Notes under the pieces: model-generated | Seen by the model: the letters and a program-made list of their open reading frames with translations, nothing else | Told to the model about the DNA's origin: nothing | Database searches by the model: none | In this document: piece after piece, positions 43,149 through 54,273 of the stretch | Layout of the letters: each line of letters opens with the position of its first letter | Position numbering within the stretch: the stretch's first letter is position 1 | Source of the DNA: Paenibacillus sp. KS-LC4 | Lineage (GTDB): Bacteria; Bacillota; Bacilli; Paenibacillales; Paenibacillaceae | Assembly (NCBI RefSeq): GCF_036894955.1 | Contig: NZ_CP145905.1 | Span: 999,501 to 1,063,500 of the forward strand | Reading direction: 5' to 3' | Length of the DNA stretch: 64,000 bases | Translations under genes and position numbers: made by a program

Positions 43149-43177
43149 TTGACAGCCCCGTGGGGATTAGATAAACT
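43149..43177 (+). promoter_or_regulatory. Candidate pur operon promoter
   Basis: A perfect TTGACA at 43149-43154 with a weak -10 (TAAACT, 43172-43177, 17-bp spacer). It overlaps the edge of the PurBox region, as expected for repression by PurR. Confidence 0.55.
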
Positions 43178-43216
43178 GGAAGAGGTCAGTAGCGGAGCAA
43201 TCCGTTTATTATAGTG

Positions 43217-43290
43217 TTCGTCTCGTATAATCTCGGGGATTGGCCCGAAAGTTTCTACCCGAAAACCACAATTTTCGGACTACGAGCAAG
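43217..43290 (+). promoter_or_regulatory. Purine riboswitch (guanine class)
   Basis: The leader shows the purine aptamer core: CTCGTATAATCTC at 43222-43234, then GGCCC, then GTTTCTACC, and finally GGACTACGAG at 43277-43286. The first and last parts pair as P1 (CTCGTA with TACGAG). The C before TACG (43280) is the residue that selects guanine or hypoxanthine; adenine sensors have U. It would switch off pur gene expression when guanine is plentiful. Confidence 0.92.
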
Positions 43291-43322
43291 CTTGAAGCTG
43301 GTATGCTTGAGTTGCCTTTTTT
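43285..43322 (+). terminator. Riboswitch attenuator terminator
   Basis: CAAGC (43287-43291) pairs with GCTTG (43305-43309), extended by outer GCAA/TTGC pairing, and a T6 run at 43317-43322. It follows the aptamer directly, as an expression platform that ends transcription when the ligand is bound. Confidence 0.65.
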
Positions 43323-43689
43323 GAAGAAGAAGCAATAAGTTTTAAACTTATATTCGGCTTCTGGTTCTCTGCGATACGAAGCTTGCCGTTCAAGGACGGC
43401 TTCTTCGGTTTCAGCTTAGGGCAGCCTTGTGCTACTTTGTACCTTGTATTTTGCGAGGTTGCAGAAGCGGCAGCTTACTTCAGGCATAAAGAGCGCCAAG
43501 CGGTTCCCGAAGGATGGGAGGCTGCGCTGCGCGTTCGGCTCGGGTCCCGCAGCATACGTATGATTAAGACTCTTACGGTAGCTGTCGGGATTTTTCTGTT
43601 GAAATCGGGCAGTTTAGAAGGTAAGGAAAGCACCAAGCTACGGTTTTATATGGTTTACCTATTATATAGATGAAAGAAGGTTTGAACGC
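43323..43689 (+). other. Long pur leader without recognisable gene
   Basis: About 365 nt between the attenuator and purE. It contains a small hairpin GCCGT-TCAAGG-ACGGC (43385-43400) but no open reading frame I can support. The length is unusual for a purine riboswitch leader. Confidence 0.4.
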
Positions 43690-44175
43690 ATGTCTGCGAA
43701 GGTAGGCGTCATCATGGGCAGCAAGTCGGATTGGGATACAATGAAACTGGCTTGCGATGTACTGGAAGAGCTTCAAATTCCTTATGAGAAAAAGGTTGTA
43801 TCGGCGCACAGAACGCCCGATTTAATGTTTGAATATGCGGAAACGGCAGCGGAGCGCGGACTTAAGGTCATTATCGCGGGGGCTGGCGGAGCTGCACATC
43901 TTCCCGGCATGGTCGCCGCCAAAACGGTGCTGCCGGTTATTGGCGTTCCTGTCAAATCGTCAAATCTCAGCGGTCTCGACTCGCTGCTCTCCATCGTGCA
44001 AATGCCAGGCGGCATTCCAGTAGCGACTGTTGCAATCGGCAATGCTGGCGGCACGAATGCCGGACTGCTTGCGGCACAAATGCTGGGCGCGTTCGATCCA
44101 GATATTCAGGCACGCGTGGTCGCAAGACGCGAGCGCGTCAAGCAGGAAGTGCTGGAAAGCAGTGAAACGCTATGA
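43690..44175 (+). CDS. purE: N5-carboxyaminoimidazole ribonucleotide mutase
   Basis: A 161-residue Pur[21 protein letters not shown], the active-site [24 protein letters not shown] and the C-terminal [18 protein letters not shown]. It moves the carboxylate from N5-CAIR to C4 of the imidazole in step six of de novo purine synthesis, working after PurK. First gene of the operon, ATG 43690 with GAAAGAAGG upstream, overlapping purK by 4 bp. Confidence 0.97.
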   Translation: MSAKVGVIMGSKSDWDTMKLACDVLEELQIPYEKKVVSAHRTPDLMFEYAETAAERGLKVIIAGAGGAAHLPGMVAAKTVLPVIGVPVKSSNLSGLDSLLSIVQMPGGIPVATVAIGNAGGTNAGLLAAQMLGAFDPDIQARVVARRERVKQEVLESSETL

Positions 44176-45359
44176 TGGCTGAGGCGGACAAGCAGCGACC
44201 GGATAACATCCGCACGCTGCTGCCAGGCAGCACGATCGGCGTGCTCGGCGGCGGACAATTAGGCCGGATGATGGCACTCGCAGGCAGCGCCATGGGCTAT
44301 AAATTTGTGGCGCTTGATCCAGCCGAGGATTCCCCTTGCGGACAAGTGGCAGATCAAGTGGTCGGCGCTTATGACAATCACGAGGCAGCGCGCGAGTTAG
44401 CGCAGCGTTCAGACGTCATTACGTATGAATTCGAGAATGTAAATGCGGAAGTTGCCGCCATGCTGATGAAGGAATCTTACGTGCCGCAAGGCAGCAGGCT
44501 GCTTTATACGACGCAGCATCGGCTGCGGGAGAAGCGGGCGATTGAAGCAGCGGGCGTGAAGGTTGCCCCTTACAGCGAAATTCGCAGCAGCGCAGAGCTT
44601 CATATAGAAGCCGAACGCTTAGGCCTGCCATGCGTATTAAAAACAGCGACCGGCGGCTACGATGGCAAAGGGCAATGGGTTATTCGCAGCGCGGAGGAGA
44701 TCGACGAGGCGTACGAAACGCTGAGCCGAGCTGGAACCGAGCTGGTGCTGGAGAAATTCATTTCCTTTGACAAAGAGCTGTCGGTCATTGCGGCGCGCAG
44801 CCCGCAGGGTGAGGTCAGAGCATTCCCGGCGGCGGAAAATATCCATATCGACAATATTCTGCATCTGTCGATTGTACCGGCCCGGATCGACGAGGGCATA
44901 CAGCGCAGAGCAGAGCAGCTAGCGATGCAAATTGCCGAAGGGCTGGGCGCAGTAGGGTTAATCGCCGTTGAGCTGTTTTTGACGGCTGACGGTGAGCTGT
45001 ATGTGAATGAGCTGGCACCACGGCCGCACAACAGCGGGCATTATACGATGGAAGCGGCGCATACGTCGCAGTTCGAGCAGCATGTGCGGGCGGTGTGCAA
45101 TTTGCCGCTGGGACGTACGGATTTGCTGACGCCAGTCGTTATGGTGAATGTGCTCGGCCAGCATGTAGAGCCGGTCATTCAGCGCTTTGGTACTCGCGAT
45201 GAAGCAGCCGCACGCCTTGGCGTAACGCCGAAGCTGCATCTGTATGGCAAGAAGGACGCTGTTCACAAAAGAAAAATGGGCCACATTAACGTGCTTGCTC
45301 CCGATGTGGAAGCAGCGCTGCAATGGATAGATGAAACAACAATTTGGAAGGTGGAATAG
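44172..45359 (+). CDS. purK: N5-carboxyaminoimidazole ribonucleotide synthase
   Basis: A 395-residue ATP-grasp enzyme: [18 protein letters not shown] at the start, [34 protein letters not shown] and [17 protein letters not shown] with the metal-binding Asn. It carboxylates AIR with bicarbonate and ATP to feed PurE. ATG-ATG at 44172/44175 overlaps the purE stop; either may be used. Confidence 0.96.
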   Translation: MMAEADKQRPDNIRTLLPGSTIGVLGGGQLGRMMALAGSAMGYKFVALDPAEDSPCGQVADQVVGAYDNHEAARELAQRSDVITYEFENVNAEVAAMLMKESYVPQGSRLLYTTQHRLREKRAIEAAGVKVAPYSEIRSSAELHIEAERLGLPCVLKTATGGYDGKGQWVIRSAEEIDEAYETLSRAGTELVLEKFISFDKELSVIAARSPQGEVRAFPAAENIHIDNILHLSIVPARIDEGIQRRAEQLAMQIAEGLGAVGLIAVELFLTADGELYVNELAPRPHNSGHYTMEAAHTSQFEQHVRAVCNLPLGRTDLLTPVVMVNVLGQHVEPVIQRFGTRDEAAARLGVTPKLHLYGKKDAVHKRKMGHINVLAPDVEAALQWIDETTIWKVE

Positions 45360-45363
45360 CTAA

Positions 45364-46659
45364 ATGTTAGAGCGTTACAGCAGACCGGAAATGAGAGCGA
45401 TTTGGACCGAGGAGAATAAGTTCCAAGCATGGCTGGAGGTTGAGCTTTGCGCATGCGAGGCTTGGTCGGAACTGGGCATTATTCCGAAGGAAGACGTGGA
45501 AGAGCTTCGCAAAAACGCCAGCTTCAACATCGATCGCATTTACGAAATCGAGCAAGATACGCGTCATGACGTTATCGCCTTTACACGCGCTGTATCGGAA
45601 ACGGTTGGTCCTGAGCGCAAATGGGTGCACTATGGTCTGACATCGACGGATGTTGTAGATACGGCAATGGGCTATCTGCTGCTGCAAGCCAATGCCATTT
45701 TGCAAAAGGATATTGAACGTTTTATTTCGATTTTGCGCGACAAAGCGATTCAGTACAAAGATACGCCGATGATGGGACGTACGCATGGCGTTCATGCTGA
45801 GCCAACGACCTTTGGCCTCAAAATGGCACTGTGGCACGAAGAGATGAAGCGTAACCTGGAGCGTTTCCTGCATGCGGCTGACGGCGTGCAATACGGCAAA
45901 ATTTCCGGTGCTGTCGGCACATACGCGAACATTGATCCATTCGTAGAAGAATTTGTCTGCAAGAAGCTCGGCACGAAGGCGGCCCCAATCTCTACGCAAA
46001 CGCTGCAGCGTGACCGCCATGCGGAATACATGGGCACACTGGCACTCGTTGCTTCTTCGCTGGACAAGTTCGCTACGGAAATCCGCGCTTTGCAGAAGAG
46101 CGAATTCCGCGAGGTGGAGGAGCCTTTCGCCAAAGGTCAAAAAGGCTCATCGGCTATGCCGCACAAGCGCAACCCAATCGGCTGCGAGAACATTTCCGGT
46201 TTGTCCAGAGTCATTCGCGGACATATGCTGACGGCTTACGAGAACATTCCGCTGTGGCATGAGCGTGATATTAGCCATTCGTCCGCAGAGCGCGTTATTT
46301 TGCCAGATGCAACCATGCTGCTCAACTACATGCTGAACCGTCTGGGCAACATTATCAACAATCTGCAAGTATTCCCGGAAAATATGAAGCGCAATATGCA
46401 GCGTACGTTTGGCGTACCGTTCTCCGGCCGCGTCATGACGAAGCTGATTGATAAAGGCTTTAGCCGCGAGCAGGCTTACGACACCGTTCAGCCGCGCGCA
46501 ATGCAAGCTTGGGAAGAGCAGCGCCAATTCCGCGACATTATTGAATCGACGAAGGAAATTACCGAGCTGCTGTCGGCGGAAGAGATCGACGATTGCTTTA
46601 ACCCAACATGGCATCTGAAGCATGTGGACACGATTTTCACCCGTCTTGGATTGAACTAA
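45364..46659 (+). CDS. purB: Adenylosuccinate lyase
   Basis: A 431-residue lyase of the fumarase/aspartase superfamily: [44 protein letters not shown] and the flexible signature [19 protein letters not shown] carrying the catalytic Ser. It releases fumarate from SAICAR and from adenylosuccinate, so it serves twice in purine synthesis. ATG 45364 lies 4 bp after purK. Confidence 0.97.
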   Translation: MLERYSRPEMRAIWTEENKFQAWLEVELCACEAWSELGIIPKEDVEELRKNASFNIDRIYEIEQDTRHDVIAFTRAVSETVGPERKWVHYGLTSTDVVDTAMGYLLLQANAILQKDIERFISILRDKAIQYKDTPMMGRTHGVHAEPTTFGLKMALWHEEMKRNLERFLHAADGVQYGKISGAVGTYANIDPFVEEFVCKKLGTKAAPISTQTLQRDRHAEYMGTLALVASSLDKFATEIRALQKSEFREVEEPFAKGQKGSSAMPHKRNPIGCENISGLSRVIRGHMLTAYENIPLWHERDISHSSAERVILPDATMLLNYMLNRLGNIINNLQVFPENMKRNMQRTFGVPFSGRVMTKLIDKGFSREQAYDTVQPRAMQAWEEQRQFRDIIESTKEITELLSAEEIDDCFNPTWHLKHVDTIFTRLGLN

Positions 46660-46675
46660 GGAGGCTTACTGGCGA

Positions 46676-47575
46676 ATGACTGCATCATCTCAAAGCTTGT
46701 CTACTGCTGCTCCATATATCAAAGCGCCCCTGCTGTACAAGGGGAAGGTTAGAGAGCTTTATGATCTGGGCGAGCATTTTCTAATCGTTGTAACGGACCG
46801 CATTTCGGCGTTCGACTATGTGCTTGATCCGGCTGTGCCGGAGAAGGGCAATGTGCTTAACCGCCTGTCGGCATTCTGGTTTGAGCAGACGGCTTCGATT
46901 CAGACGAACCATGTCGTGCATACGGATGTGGATAAGCTGGGCGAGCTCGTTACCGAGCCTGAGCTGCTGCGCAACCGGATTATGGTGACGCGCAAAGCAG
47001 AGCGTATCGACATTGAATGCGTCGTGCGCGGCTATATCACAGGCGGCGGCTGGAGACAATATCAGCAAACGTCTGCGATCAATGGCATTGAGCTGCCGGC
47101 AGGCCTGCGCAAAAATGAACGTTTTCCACAGCCGATCTTTACGCCAGCTGCGAAAAACGACGTCGGCCACGACGAGGATATTCCGTTCGAGCGGATGCAG
47201 GAGCTGGTTGGTGCAGAGCTGTCCGTGGAGCTGCGCGACCGCAGCATCAAGCTTTACGAGTTCGCTCACGCATATTGCGCCGAGCGCGGCATCATTCTTG
47301 CCGATTGCAAATTCGAATTTGGACTGATTGACGGCAAGGTTATTCTCATTGATGAGATTTTCACGCCCGATTCCTCACGCTTCTGGGCTGAGAGCAATTT
47401 CGCCTATGACATTGAGATCGACAGCATGGACAAGGAGCCGGTAAGAACTTATTTGCTCGGCTCGGATTGGGACAAGAACAGCAAGCCGGACCCGTTGCCG
47501 GAAGCGGTTGTCGCAGAGACGACGAAGCGGTACCAGGATATTTACCGCCGCTTGACCGGCTCGGAAAGCTACTAG
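46676..47575 (+). CDS. purC: Phosphoribosylaminoimidazole-succinocarboxamide synthase
   Basis: A 299-residue SAICAR synthetase: LYKGKVRELYDLG, VVTDRISAFDYVLDPAVPEKG, ECVVRGYITGGGWRQYQ and LIDEIFTPDSSRFW. It joins aspartate to CAIR with ATP. Length matches the long PurC form (~290-300) found in many bacteria and yeast, not the ~240-residue B. subtilis enzyme. AAGGAGG precedes ATG 46676. Confidence 0.96.
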   Translation: MTASSQSLSTAAPYIKAPLLYKGKVRELYDLGEHFLIVVTDRISAFDYVLDPAVPEKGNVLNRLSAFWFEQTASIQTNHVVHTDVDKLGELVTEPELLRNRIMVTRKAERIDIECVVRGYITGGGWRQYQQTSAINGIELPAGLRKNERFPQPIFTPAAKNDVGHDEDIPFERMQELVGAELSVELRDRSIKLYEFAHAYCAERGIILADCKFEFGLIDGKVILIDEIFTPDSSRFWAESNFAYDIEIDSMDKEPVRTYLLGSDWDKNSKPDPLPEAVVAETTKRYQDIYRRLTGSESY

Positions 47576-47783
47576 CATACAAGGTGAAACGGCCGAAAGT
47601 CGTCCTTTGGCGGCGCGTTTCAGTCCGAGAAATATAGAGAAAGCATGGCGAAAGCATATACTTTCCTATATTTCAAGCAAAGCGATTTTGCTGGAGGGAG
47701 CCTGTGGGGTGCTCGCCTAAAGCAGAAGAAAAGCGAAGCAGCGTTAACGCTACAATATTATTTTCATTATCAGGAGGCCAACA

Positions 47784-48026
47784 ATGAAAGCAACCGTCTA
47801 CGTAACAATCAAGGAAAATGTACTTGATCCGCAAGGAACAGCTGTACAAGGAGCTTTGCACTCGATGGGCTTTGCCGAAGTGGGAAAAGTTCGGATCGGC
47901 AAATATTTGGAGCTTGAGCTGGGCGATATTGACCGCAGCGAGGCAGAGCAGCGCATTAAGGAAATGTGCGAGAAGCTGCTTGCGAACACGGTCGTAGAAG
48001 ATTACCGTTTTGAGCTGGAGGGATAG
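47784..48026 (+). CDS. purS: Phosphoribosylformylglycinamidine synthase, PurS subunit
   Basis: An 80-residue PurS: ATVYVTIKENVLDPQGTAVQ, HSMGFAEVGKVRIGKYLELEL and the tail LLANTVVEDYRFELEG. It bridges PurQ and PurL in the FGAM synthase complex. It lies 208 bp after purC (the longest gap inside the operon, holding no gene I can support) and 3 bp before purQ; AGGAGG precedes ATG. Confidence 0.96.
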   Translation: MKATVYVTIKENVLDPQGTAVQGALHSMGFAEVGKVRIGKYLELELGDIDRSEAEQRIKEMCEKLLANTVVEDYRFELEG

Positions 48027-48029
48027 GCG

Positions 48030-48725
48030 ATGAAGTTTGCGGTTCTGGTTTTTCCAGGTTCCAACTGTGATATTGATTGTTACAAGGCGGTAGAGGAAGC
48101 GATTGGCCAAAAGGTAGAGTATGTATGGCATACCTCGACGGATCTTTCCGGCTATGACGCGATTTTGGTGCCAGGAGGCTTCTCCTACGGCGATTACCTG
48201 CGTTGCGGCGCGATATCCCGCTTCGCTCCTGTTATGAACGAAGTGAAGAAAGCGGCGGAGGAAGGCAAGTTTATCCTCGGCATTTGCAACGGGTTCCAAA
48301 TTCTTACGGAAGCGGGTCTGCTGCCGGGAGCTTTGATCCGCAACAATGGCCTCAAGTTCCGCTGCCATCAAACGCCGCTTGAGGTTGTGAACAACGGCAA
48401 TCCGTTTACGAATCAATATGCAGAGGGCGATATTATCAACATTCCAATCGCTCACGGCGAAGGCAACTATTATTGCGACGACGCGACGCTGGCACAGCTG
48501 GAGGCGAATAAGCAAATTATTTTCCGCTACGCAGGCGATACGAATCCGAATGGTTCGGTATCCAATATCGCGGGCGTGAGCAATGAGCGCGGCAACGTAG
48601 TTGGCATGATGCCGCATCCAGAGCGTGCGATCAACCAATTGTTTGGCTCAGAGGACGGCAAAAAAATGTTTACATCGATTTTGAATGCATGGAGGGAACA
48701 GCATGGCGCAGCAGTTAACAGCTAA
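48030..48725 (+). CDS. purQ: Phosphoribosylformylglycinamidine synthase, glutaminase subunit
   Basis: A 231-residue class I glutamine amidotransferase: [37 protein letters not shown], the nucleophile elbow [21 protein letters not shown] and the C-terminal His-x-Glu (MMPHPERA). It supplies ammonia to PurL. Overlaps purL by 23 bp. Confidence 0.97.
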   Translation: MKFAVLVFPGSNCDIDCYKAVEEAIGQKVEYVWHTSTDLSGYDAILVPGGFSYGDYLRCGAISRFAPVMNEVKKAAEEGKFILGICNGFQILTEAGLLPGALIRNNGLKFRCHQTPLEVVNNGNPFTNQYAEGDIINIPIAHGEGNYYCDDATLAQLEANKQIIFRYAGDTNPNGSVSNIAGVSNERGNVVGMMPHPERAINQLFGSEDGKKMFTSILNAWREQHGAAVNS

Positions 48726-50946
48726 GGAACCGACAGCGGAGCAAATTGCGGATCAGCGGATTTATACGCAGTTCGGCGTAACGGATTATGAATATGAGCT
48801 GATTTGCGGATTTCTTGGCCGCCAGCCAAACTATACGGAGATTGGCGTATTCAGCGTCATGTGGTCGGAGCATTGCTCCTACAAAAACTCCAAGCCGATT
48901 TTGAAAAAATTCCCGATCACTGGACCTAAAGTTTTGATGGGACCAGGCGAAGGCGCGGGTATCGTGGATATCGGCGACAACCAAGCGGTTGTATTCAAGA
49001 TCGAATCGCATAACCATCCATCTGCGGTTGAGCCTTATCAAGGCGCAGCTACAGGTGTAGGCGGCATTATCCGCGATATTTTCTCGATGGGCGCACGTCC
49101 TGTTGCATTGATGAACAGCTTGCGTTTTGGCCGTCTTGAGAATGATCGCGTTAAATATTTGTTCGAAAATGTTGTCAGCGGCATCGCTGGCTACGGCAAC
49201 TGCATCGGCATTCCGACTGTCGGCGGTGAAGTGATGTTCGATGAGAGCTACGAGGGCAATCCGCTCGTCAACGCAATGTGCGTAGGTCTCATTGATCATG
49301 ATAAAATTCAACGCGGCGTCGCTAAAGGTGTAGGCAACCCGGTGTTTTACGTTGGCCCGGCAACTGGCCGCGACGGCATCCACGGCGCTACCTTCGCTTC
49401 AGTCGAGCTGTCCGAGGAGTCCGAAGAGAAGCGTACAGCCGTTCAAGTTGGCGATCCATTCATGGAGAAGCTGGTTATGGAAGCGACGCTTGAGCTAATT
49501 GATTCCGGCATCGTGCTTGGTATTCAAGATATGGGCGCAGCGGGTCTTACTTGCTCCAGCGCAGAGATGGCTTCGAAAGCCGGCAACGGCCTTGAGCTGT
49601 ATCTCGATGAAGTGCCGCAGCGTGAAACAGGCATGACGCCTTACGAGATGATGCTGTCTGAATCGCAAGAGCGCATGCTCTTCGTTGTTGAGCCGCAGCA
49701 TGAAGCGCAGGCGAAGGAGATTTTCGACCGTTGGGGCATCATTTGCGCCAAAGTCGGCAAAGTAACCGATGACGGCCGTCTCCGCTTATTCCACCAAGGC
49801 GAGCAGGTGGCGGATATGCCGGTAACAGCGCTCGTTGACGAGTGTCCGGTTTATGACAAGCCTTCGCAGGAGCCTGCTTATTACAGCGCGAATGCGGCGA
49901 TCGACACAACGGCATATCCGGAAGTAACGGATTTGACGGCTGCACTTGAGAAGGTGCTTGCTTCGCCAACAGTGGCGAGCAAAGAGTGGGTTTACAATCA
50001 ATATGACTATATGGTGCGTACGTCGACAGCGGTTCAGCCGGGCTCGGACGCAGCAGTTGTGACAATCAACGGCACTCGCAAGGCGCTTGCGATGACTACA
50101 GACTGCAATAGCCGTTATGTATATCTTGATCCAGAAGTGGGCGGACGCATTGCCGTAGCTGAAGCAGCGCGCAACATCGTTTGCTCCGGCGCAGAGCCGC
50201 TGGCGATTACGGACAACCTGAACTTCGGCAGCCCGGAGAAGCCAGATGTATTCTGGCAGATCGAGAAATCGGCAGACGGCATGTCCGAGGCTTGCCGTGT
50301 ACTGGAAACACCAGTTATCGGCGGTAATGTCAGCTTGTACAATGAAAATGCAAAAGGCGCGATTTACCCGACTCCAGTTATCGGCATGGTAGGTCTCGTT
50401 CATGACATTGATCATATTACGACGCAAGGCTTCAAAAACGAAGGCGACGTCATCATTCTCGTCGGCGAGACGAAAGCTGAAATGGGCGGAAGCGAGCTGC
50501 AATACGTGCTGCAAGGCGTGAACGAAGGCCGTCCTCCCGTTATTGATCTAGCCGTTGAGAAGAAGACGCTCGGCGCTGTGCTTAGCGCCATTCAAGGCGG
50601 TTTGGTCGCTTCGGCGCATGACTTGTCCGAGGGCGGCATTGCAGCTGCGCTGGCAGAATCCTGCATAAGCGGCAAGCTTGGTGCAGAAGTTAATATCAAC
50701 ACAGAGCTGCGCGCTGACCATGCATTGTTCAGTGAATCGCAATCGCGTATTTTGCTGTCGGCAAAGCCAGAGCAAGCAGCAGCGCTGCAAGCCTTGCTGA
50801 CTGAGCAAGGCGTTGCCCATGCGGCAATTGGTTCGGTTAAAGGAGCTGCTCTTTCGATCAGCATCAATGGTAAATCCGGCATTCAGGCGTCGGTACAACA
50901 ACTGGAGAAGGTCTGGAAGGATGCGATTCCATGTCTGATGAAATAA
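48703..50946 (+). CDS. purL: Phosphoribosylformylglycinamidine synthase, synthetase subunit (short form)
   Basis: A 747-residue short-form Pur[56 protein letters not shown] and [16 protein letters not shown], then the second AIRS-like half ([26 protein letters not shown]). It works with PurS and PurQ to make FGAM. ATG at 48703 has GGAGGG upstream; an earlier ATG at 48685 is without one. Overlaps purF by 16 bp. Confidence 0.97.
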   Translation: MAQQLTAKEPTAEQIADQRIYTQFGVTDYEYELICGFLGRQPNYTEIGVFSVMWSEHCSYKNSKPILKKFPITGPKVLMGPGEGAGIVDIGDNQAVVFKIESHNHPSAVEPYQGAATGVGGIIRDIFSMGARPVALMNSLRFGRLENDRVKYLFENVVSGIAGYGNCIGIPTVGGEVMFDESYEGNPLVNAMCVGLIDHDKIQRGVAKGVGNPVFYVGPATGRDGIHGATFASVELSEESEEKRTAVQVGDPFMEKLVMEATLELIDSGIVLGIQDMGAAGLTCSSAEMASKAGNGLELYLDEVPQRETGMTPYEMMLSESQERMLFVVEPQHEAQAKEIFDRWGIICAKVGKVTDDGRLRLFHQGEQVADMPVTALVDECPVYDKPSQEPAYYSANAAIDTTAYPEVTDLTAALEKVLASPTVASKEWVYNQYDYMVRTSTAVQPGSDAAVVTINGTRKALAMTTDCNSRYVYLDPEVGGRIAVAEAARNIVCSGAEPLAITDNLNFGSPEKPDVFWQIEKSADGMSEACRVLETPVIGGNVSLYNENAKGAIYPTPVIGMVGLVHDIDHITTQGFKNEGDVIILVGETKAEMGGSELQYVLQGVNEGRPPVIDLAVEKKTLGAVLSAIQGGLVASAHDLSEGGIAAALAESCISGKLGAEVNINTELRADHALFSESQSRILLSAKPEQAAALQALLTEQGVAHAAIGSVKGAALSISINGKSGIQASVQQLEKVWKDAIPCLMK

Positions 50947-52409
50947 AGCAGCCTAAGCTTTGGTCAGGCGATTATTATAATCAAGGCGGCGGTCGGGAGG
51001 ATTTCTTCGACAAGCTGCGCGAGGAATGCGGCGTGTTCGGTGTCTTCAATCATGCCGACGCAGCCTCGCTTTCCTACTATGGGCTTCATGCGTTGCAGCA
51101 TCGCGGCGAGGAATCTGCGGGCATTTGCACCGTCGACACGACGGACCGCAATCGGTTCAGCTATCACCGCGGCATGGGACTCGTCAAGGAGGTGTTCGAC
51201 AAGGAGCGCCTGACGGGGCTCCCTGGCGACCGCTCGATCGGTCACGTGCGCTATTCGACAGCGGGAGAGAGCAAGCTGGCGAATGCACAGCCGCTCATTT
51301 TCCGCTATCGGGATGGGGATCTTGCTGTAGCGACGAACGGCAATATCGTAAATGCGCCCGAAATTCGCAAGGAGCTGGAGAGCATGGGCTCTATTTTCCA
51401 GACGACGAGCGATACGGAGGTTATTGCGCATTTGATTGCCCGTTCGCCGAAGGATTTTGTGACGGCAGCGAAAGAAGCGCTTCAGCGTATCGTTGGAGGC
51501 TTCGCTTTCCTGATTATGACGAATGACAAGCTGCTGGTCGCTTCTGATCCGAACGGACTGCGTCCGCTCGTCATGGGACGCATCGGCGAGGGGTATGTAT
51601 TCTCTTCCGAGTCATGTGCGTTCGAATCCATTGGCGCCGAATATTTGCGCGACGTTCAGCCAGGCGAGCTGCTTATTTTTGATCAGGATGGCATGACAGA
51701 GGATCGTTATGCGGAAGTAACGCGCCGGGCAACCTGCGCGATGGAATACATTTATTTTGCCCGTCCCGACAGCGACATTCATGAGATCAACATTCATTCC
51801 GCACGTAAGCGGATGGGTAAGCAGCTTGCGATGGAATCGTTCGTCGATGCTGATATCGTAACGGGTGTGCCGGATTCCAGTATTTCTGCGGCTATCGGTT
51901 ATGCGGAGCAGACAGGCATTCCTTATGAGCTTGGACTTATCAAAAATAAATACACGGGCCGCACCTTCATCCAGCCCTCGCAGGAGCTGCGTGAGCAGGG
52001 CGTGAAGATGAAGCTGTCCGCCGTTCGCAAAGTCGTAGAAGGCAAACGCGTCGTCATGATTGATGACTCGATCGTTCGCGGCACAACCTCGCGCCGGATC
52101 GTTAACATGCTGCGTGAAGCAGGAGCGACGGAGGTGCATGTGCGGATTACATCGCCGCCCTTCAAAAACCCTTGCTACTACGGCATTGATACGCCGAGCC
52201 GCGATGAGCTTATCGCATCTTCTCGCACGGTGCAGGAAATTTGCGAGCTGATCAATGCGGATTCGCTGACCTTCCTTAGCGACAGCGGCTTTATTGATTC
52301 GGTTGGCGGCAATGACGGTGCTTATAACCGGGGCATGTGCCTCGGCTGCTTTGATAATGATTACCCGACGCCTGTTGATGAGGAATCGGACAAAAGCTGC
52401 AGCTGCTAG
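50931..52409 (+). CDS. purF: Amidophosphoribosyltransferase
   Basis: A 492-residue glutamine PRPP amidotransferase, the first committed enzyme. The glutaminase nucleophile is Cys33 in [12 protein letters not shown]; residues 1-32 form a propeptide, longer than the 11 residues of B. subtilis. The PRPP loop is [16 protein letters not shown]. Cysteines that would ligate a [4Fe-4S] cluster are seen in [22 protein letters not shown] and [10 protein letters not shown]. Start ATG 50931 overlaps purL; the ribosome binding site lies in purL. Confidence 0.96.
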   Translation: MSDEIKQPKLWSGDYYNQGGGREDFFDKLREECGVFGVFNHADAASLSYYGLHALQHRGEESAGICTVDTTDRNRFSYHRGMGLVKEVFDKERLTGLPGDRSIGHVRYSTAGESKLANAQPLIFRYRDGDLAVATNGNIVNAPEIRKELESMGSIFQTTSDTEVIAHLIARSPKDFVTAAKEALQRIVGGFAFLIMTNDKLLVASDPNGLRPLVMGRIGEGYVFSSESCAFESIGAEYLRDVQPGELLIFDQDGMTEDRYAEVTRRATCAMEYIYFARPDSDIHEINIHSARKRMGKQLAMESFVDADIVTGVPDSSISAAIGYAEQTGIPYELGLIKNKYTGRTFIQPSQELREQGVKMKLSAVRKVVEGKRVVMIDDSIVRGTTSRRIVNMLREAGATEVHVRITSPPFKNPCYYGIDTPSRDELIASSRTVQEICELINADSLTFLSDSGFIDSVGGNDGAYNRGMCLGCFDNDYPTPVDEESDKSCSC

Positions 52410-52475
52410 ACTTAGCAGCATGGCTAAGCATGATGCTGTAATCGTGAAATTTAGAAATAATAGTGCTGCCTGCCA

Positions 52476-52502
52476 CTTGCGCGCCTGAATCAGGCGCGCA
52501 AG
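52476..52502. other. Perfect 12-bp hairpin between purF and purM
   Basis: CTTGCGCGCCTG, loop AAT, CAGGCGCGCAAG. It is GC-rich and has no T-run, so it is not a classical terminator. It may slow transcription, guide RNA processing or set the purM level. Confidence 0.7.
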
Positions 52503-52533
52503 CTTGGCGGCTACAATAAAGGGGTTGAACGGT

Positions 52534-53577
52534 GTGGCAGAAGCGTATAAAAAAGCTGGCGTCGATATAGCGGCTGGCAACGAAGCGGTCGAAAGAATGA
52601 AGAAGCATGTCAAGAAGACGTTCCGTCCTGAGGTGCTGACCGATCTTGGCGGCTTTGGCGGCCTGTTCGGCCTAAACAAGGACAAATATGACGAGCCGGT
52701 GCTCGTATCGGGTACAGACGGCGTTGGCACGAAGCTGAAGCTGGCTTTTGCAATGGACAAGCATGACACGATCGGTATTGATGCGGTTGCTATGTGCGTC
52801 AACGACATCATTGTGCAAGGCGCTGAGCCATTGTTCTTCCTCGATTACCTCGCTTGCGGCAAAGTTGTGCCTGAGAAAATCGAAGCGGTCGTTAAAGGCA
52901 TCGCAGACGGCTGCGTTCAAGCTGGCTGTGCACTAATTGGCGGCGAGACAGCGGAAATGCCAGGCATGTACCAAGGCGACGAATACGATATCGCGGGCTT
53001 TACGGTCGGCGTTGTCGATAAGAAGAAAATCATCGACGGCACGACCATTACGCCCGGAGACGCAGTAATTGGACTTGCGTCAAGCGGCATTCACAGCAAT
53101 GGCTATTCGCTCGTTCGCAGATTGCTTCTCGAAGAAAGCGGCTATGCGCTGGATCAGGAGCTGGCAGAGCTTGATGGTGCGAAGCTTGGCGATGTATTGA
53201 TCGAGCCAACTCGCATTTATGTGAAATCAGCGCTGAAGCTGATTGAGCAAGTTAAGGTGAAGGGCATGGCGCATATTACAGGCGGCGGCTTCATCGAGAA
53301 CATTCCACGCGTATTGCCGGAAGGCGTTAATGTGAATGTGGAATACGGCTCTTGGCCGATCCACAGCATTTTTGGCCTCATGCAGGAAAAAGGTTCAATT
53401 ACGAATCGTGATATGTTCACGACGTTCAATATGGGGATTGGCCTCGTTGTTGTCGTACCGGCTGATGAAGCGGAAGAAGCACTTCGCGTAGCAAATGAGC
53501 TTGGCGAGAAGGCTTACCGCATTGGAACCGTAACGGAAGGCAGCCGCATCGTCACGTTTACAGGAGCGACGGTGTAA
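52534..53577 (+). CDS. purM: Phosphoribosylformylglycinamidine cyclo-ligase
   Basis: A 347-residue AIR synthetase: [60 protein letters not shown] and [16 protein letters not shown]. It closes the imidazole ring with ATP. GTG at 52534 is preceded by AAGGGG and fits family starts; a TTG at 52504 is rejected. Its stop overlaps purN by 1 bp (TAATG). Confidence 0.96.
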   Translation: MAEAYKKAGVDIAAGNEAVERMKKHVKKTFRPEVLTDLGGFGGLFGLNKDKYDEPVLVSGTDGVGTKLKLAFAMDKHDTIGIDAVAMCVNDIIVQGAEPLFFLDYLACGKVVPEKIEAVVKGIADGCVQAGCALIGGETAEMPGMYQGDEYDIAGFTVGVVDKKKIIDGTTITPGDAVIGLASSGIHSNGYSLVRRLLLEESGYALDQELAELDGAKLGDVLIEPTRIYVKSALKLIEQVKVKGMAHITGGGFIENIPRVLPEGVNVNVEYGSWPIHSIFGLMQEKGSITNRDMFTTFNMGIGLVVVVPADEAEEALRVANELGEKAYRIGTVTEGSRIVTFTGATV

Positions 53578-54203
53578 TGGCAGCGAAGCGTATAGCCGTA
53601 TTTGCATCGGGTCAAGGCACAAATTTTCAAGCCTTGGCCGATGCGGCATGGCAAGGGGAGCTCGATGCAACTATCGAGCTTCTTGTTTGTGATAAGCCTT
53701 CTGCTCCTGTTATCGAGCGGGCGCGCAAGGCTGGCGTAGAGATGTTTATTTTCAAGCCTAAGGATTATCCGTCCCGGGAAGCGCATGACAGCGTTATTTT
53801 GGCGGAGCTTGAGCGTCGTGGCATTGAGCTGATTGTGCTGGCGGGCTATATGCGCATCATTACACCAGTGCTGGTGGAGCCTTTCTACGGGCGAATGATC
53901 AATATCCATCCTTCCTTGCTGCCAGCGTTTCCAGGCATGAATGCTATTGGGCAGGCGCTGGATTACGGCGTGAAGCTGACGGGTGTCACCGTGCATTATG
54001 TGGACGGCGGTCTCGATAGCGGCCCTATTATTGCCCAGCAAGCGGTTGGAGTTGCCGACGGCGAGACGGAAGACGAGCTTGCAGTGCGCATTCATGCGGC
54101 CGAGCAGCAGCTGCTTCCGCAGGTTGTGCGGCAAATCGCTGGCGGTCGGGTCCATTTGGACGGACGCTTGGTGCGAATTGATGTGAGTAAGCAAGCCGAG
54201 TAA
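53577..54203 (+). CDS. purN: Phosphoribosylglycinamide formyltransferase
   Basis: A 208-residue GAR transformylase: RIAVFASGQGTNFQALAD, the catalytic NIHPSLLPAFPGMNA, and GVTVHYVDGGLDSGPIIAQ with the active-site Asp. It adds a formyl group from 10-formyl-tetrahydrofolate. Translationally coupled to purM. Confidence 0.97.
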   Translation: MAAKRIAVFASGQGTNFQALADAAWQGELDATIELLVCDKPSAPVIERARKAGVEMFIFKPKDYPSREAHDSVILAELERRGIELIVLAGYMRIITPVLVEPFYGRMINIHPSLLPAFPGMNAIGQALDYGVKLTGVTVHYVDGGLDSGPIIAQQAVGVADGETEDELAVRIHAAEQQLLPQVVRQIAGGRVHLDGRLVRIDVSKQAE

Positions 54204-54273
54204 GCGGGCATGAATAACGATAAAGCACTTATAGTAAGACAAGGGTTAACATAAAAGAGGAGGGCTTTGTGGA

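Noticed and set aside
43383..43673. Open frame in the pur leader
   Set aside because: No ribosome site and unnatural composition; it crosses a hairpin in the leader.
47645..47827. Short frame between purC and purS
   Set aside because: Overlaps the purS start in another frame and has no conserved features; treated as chance.
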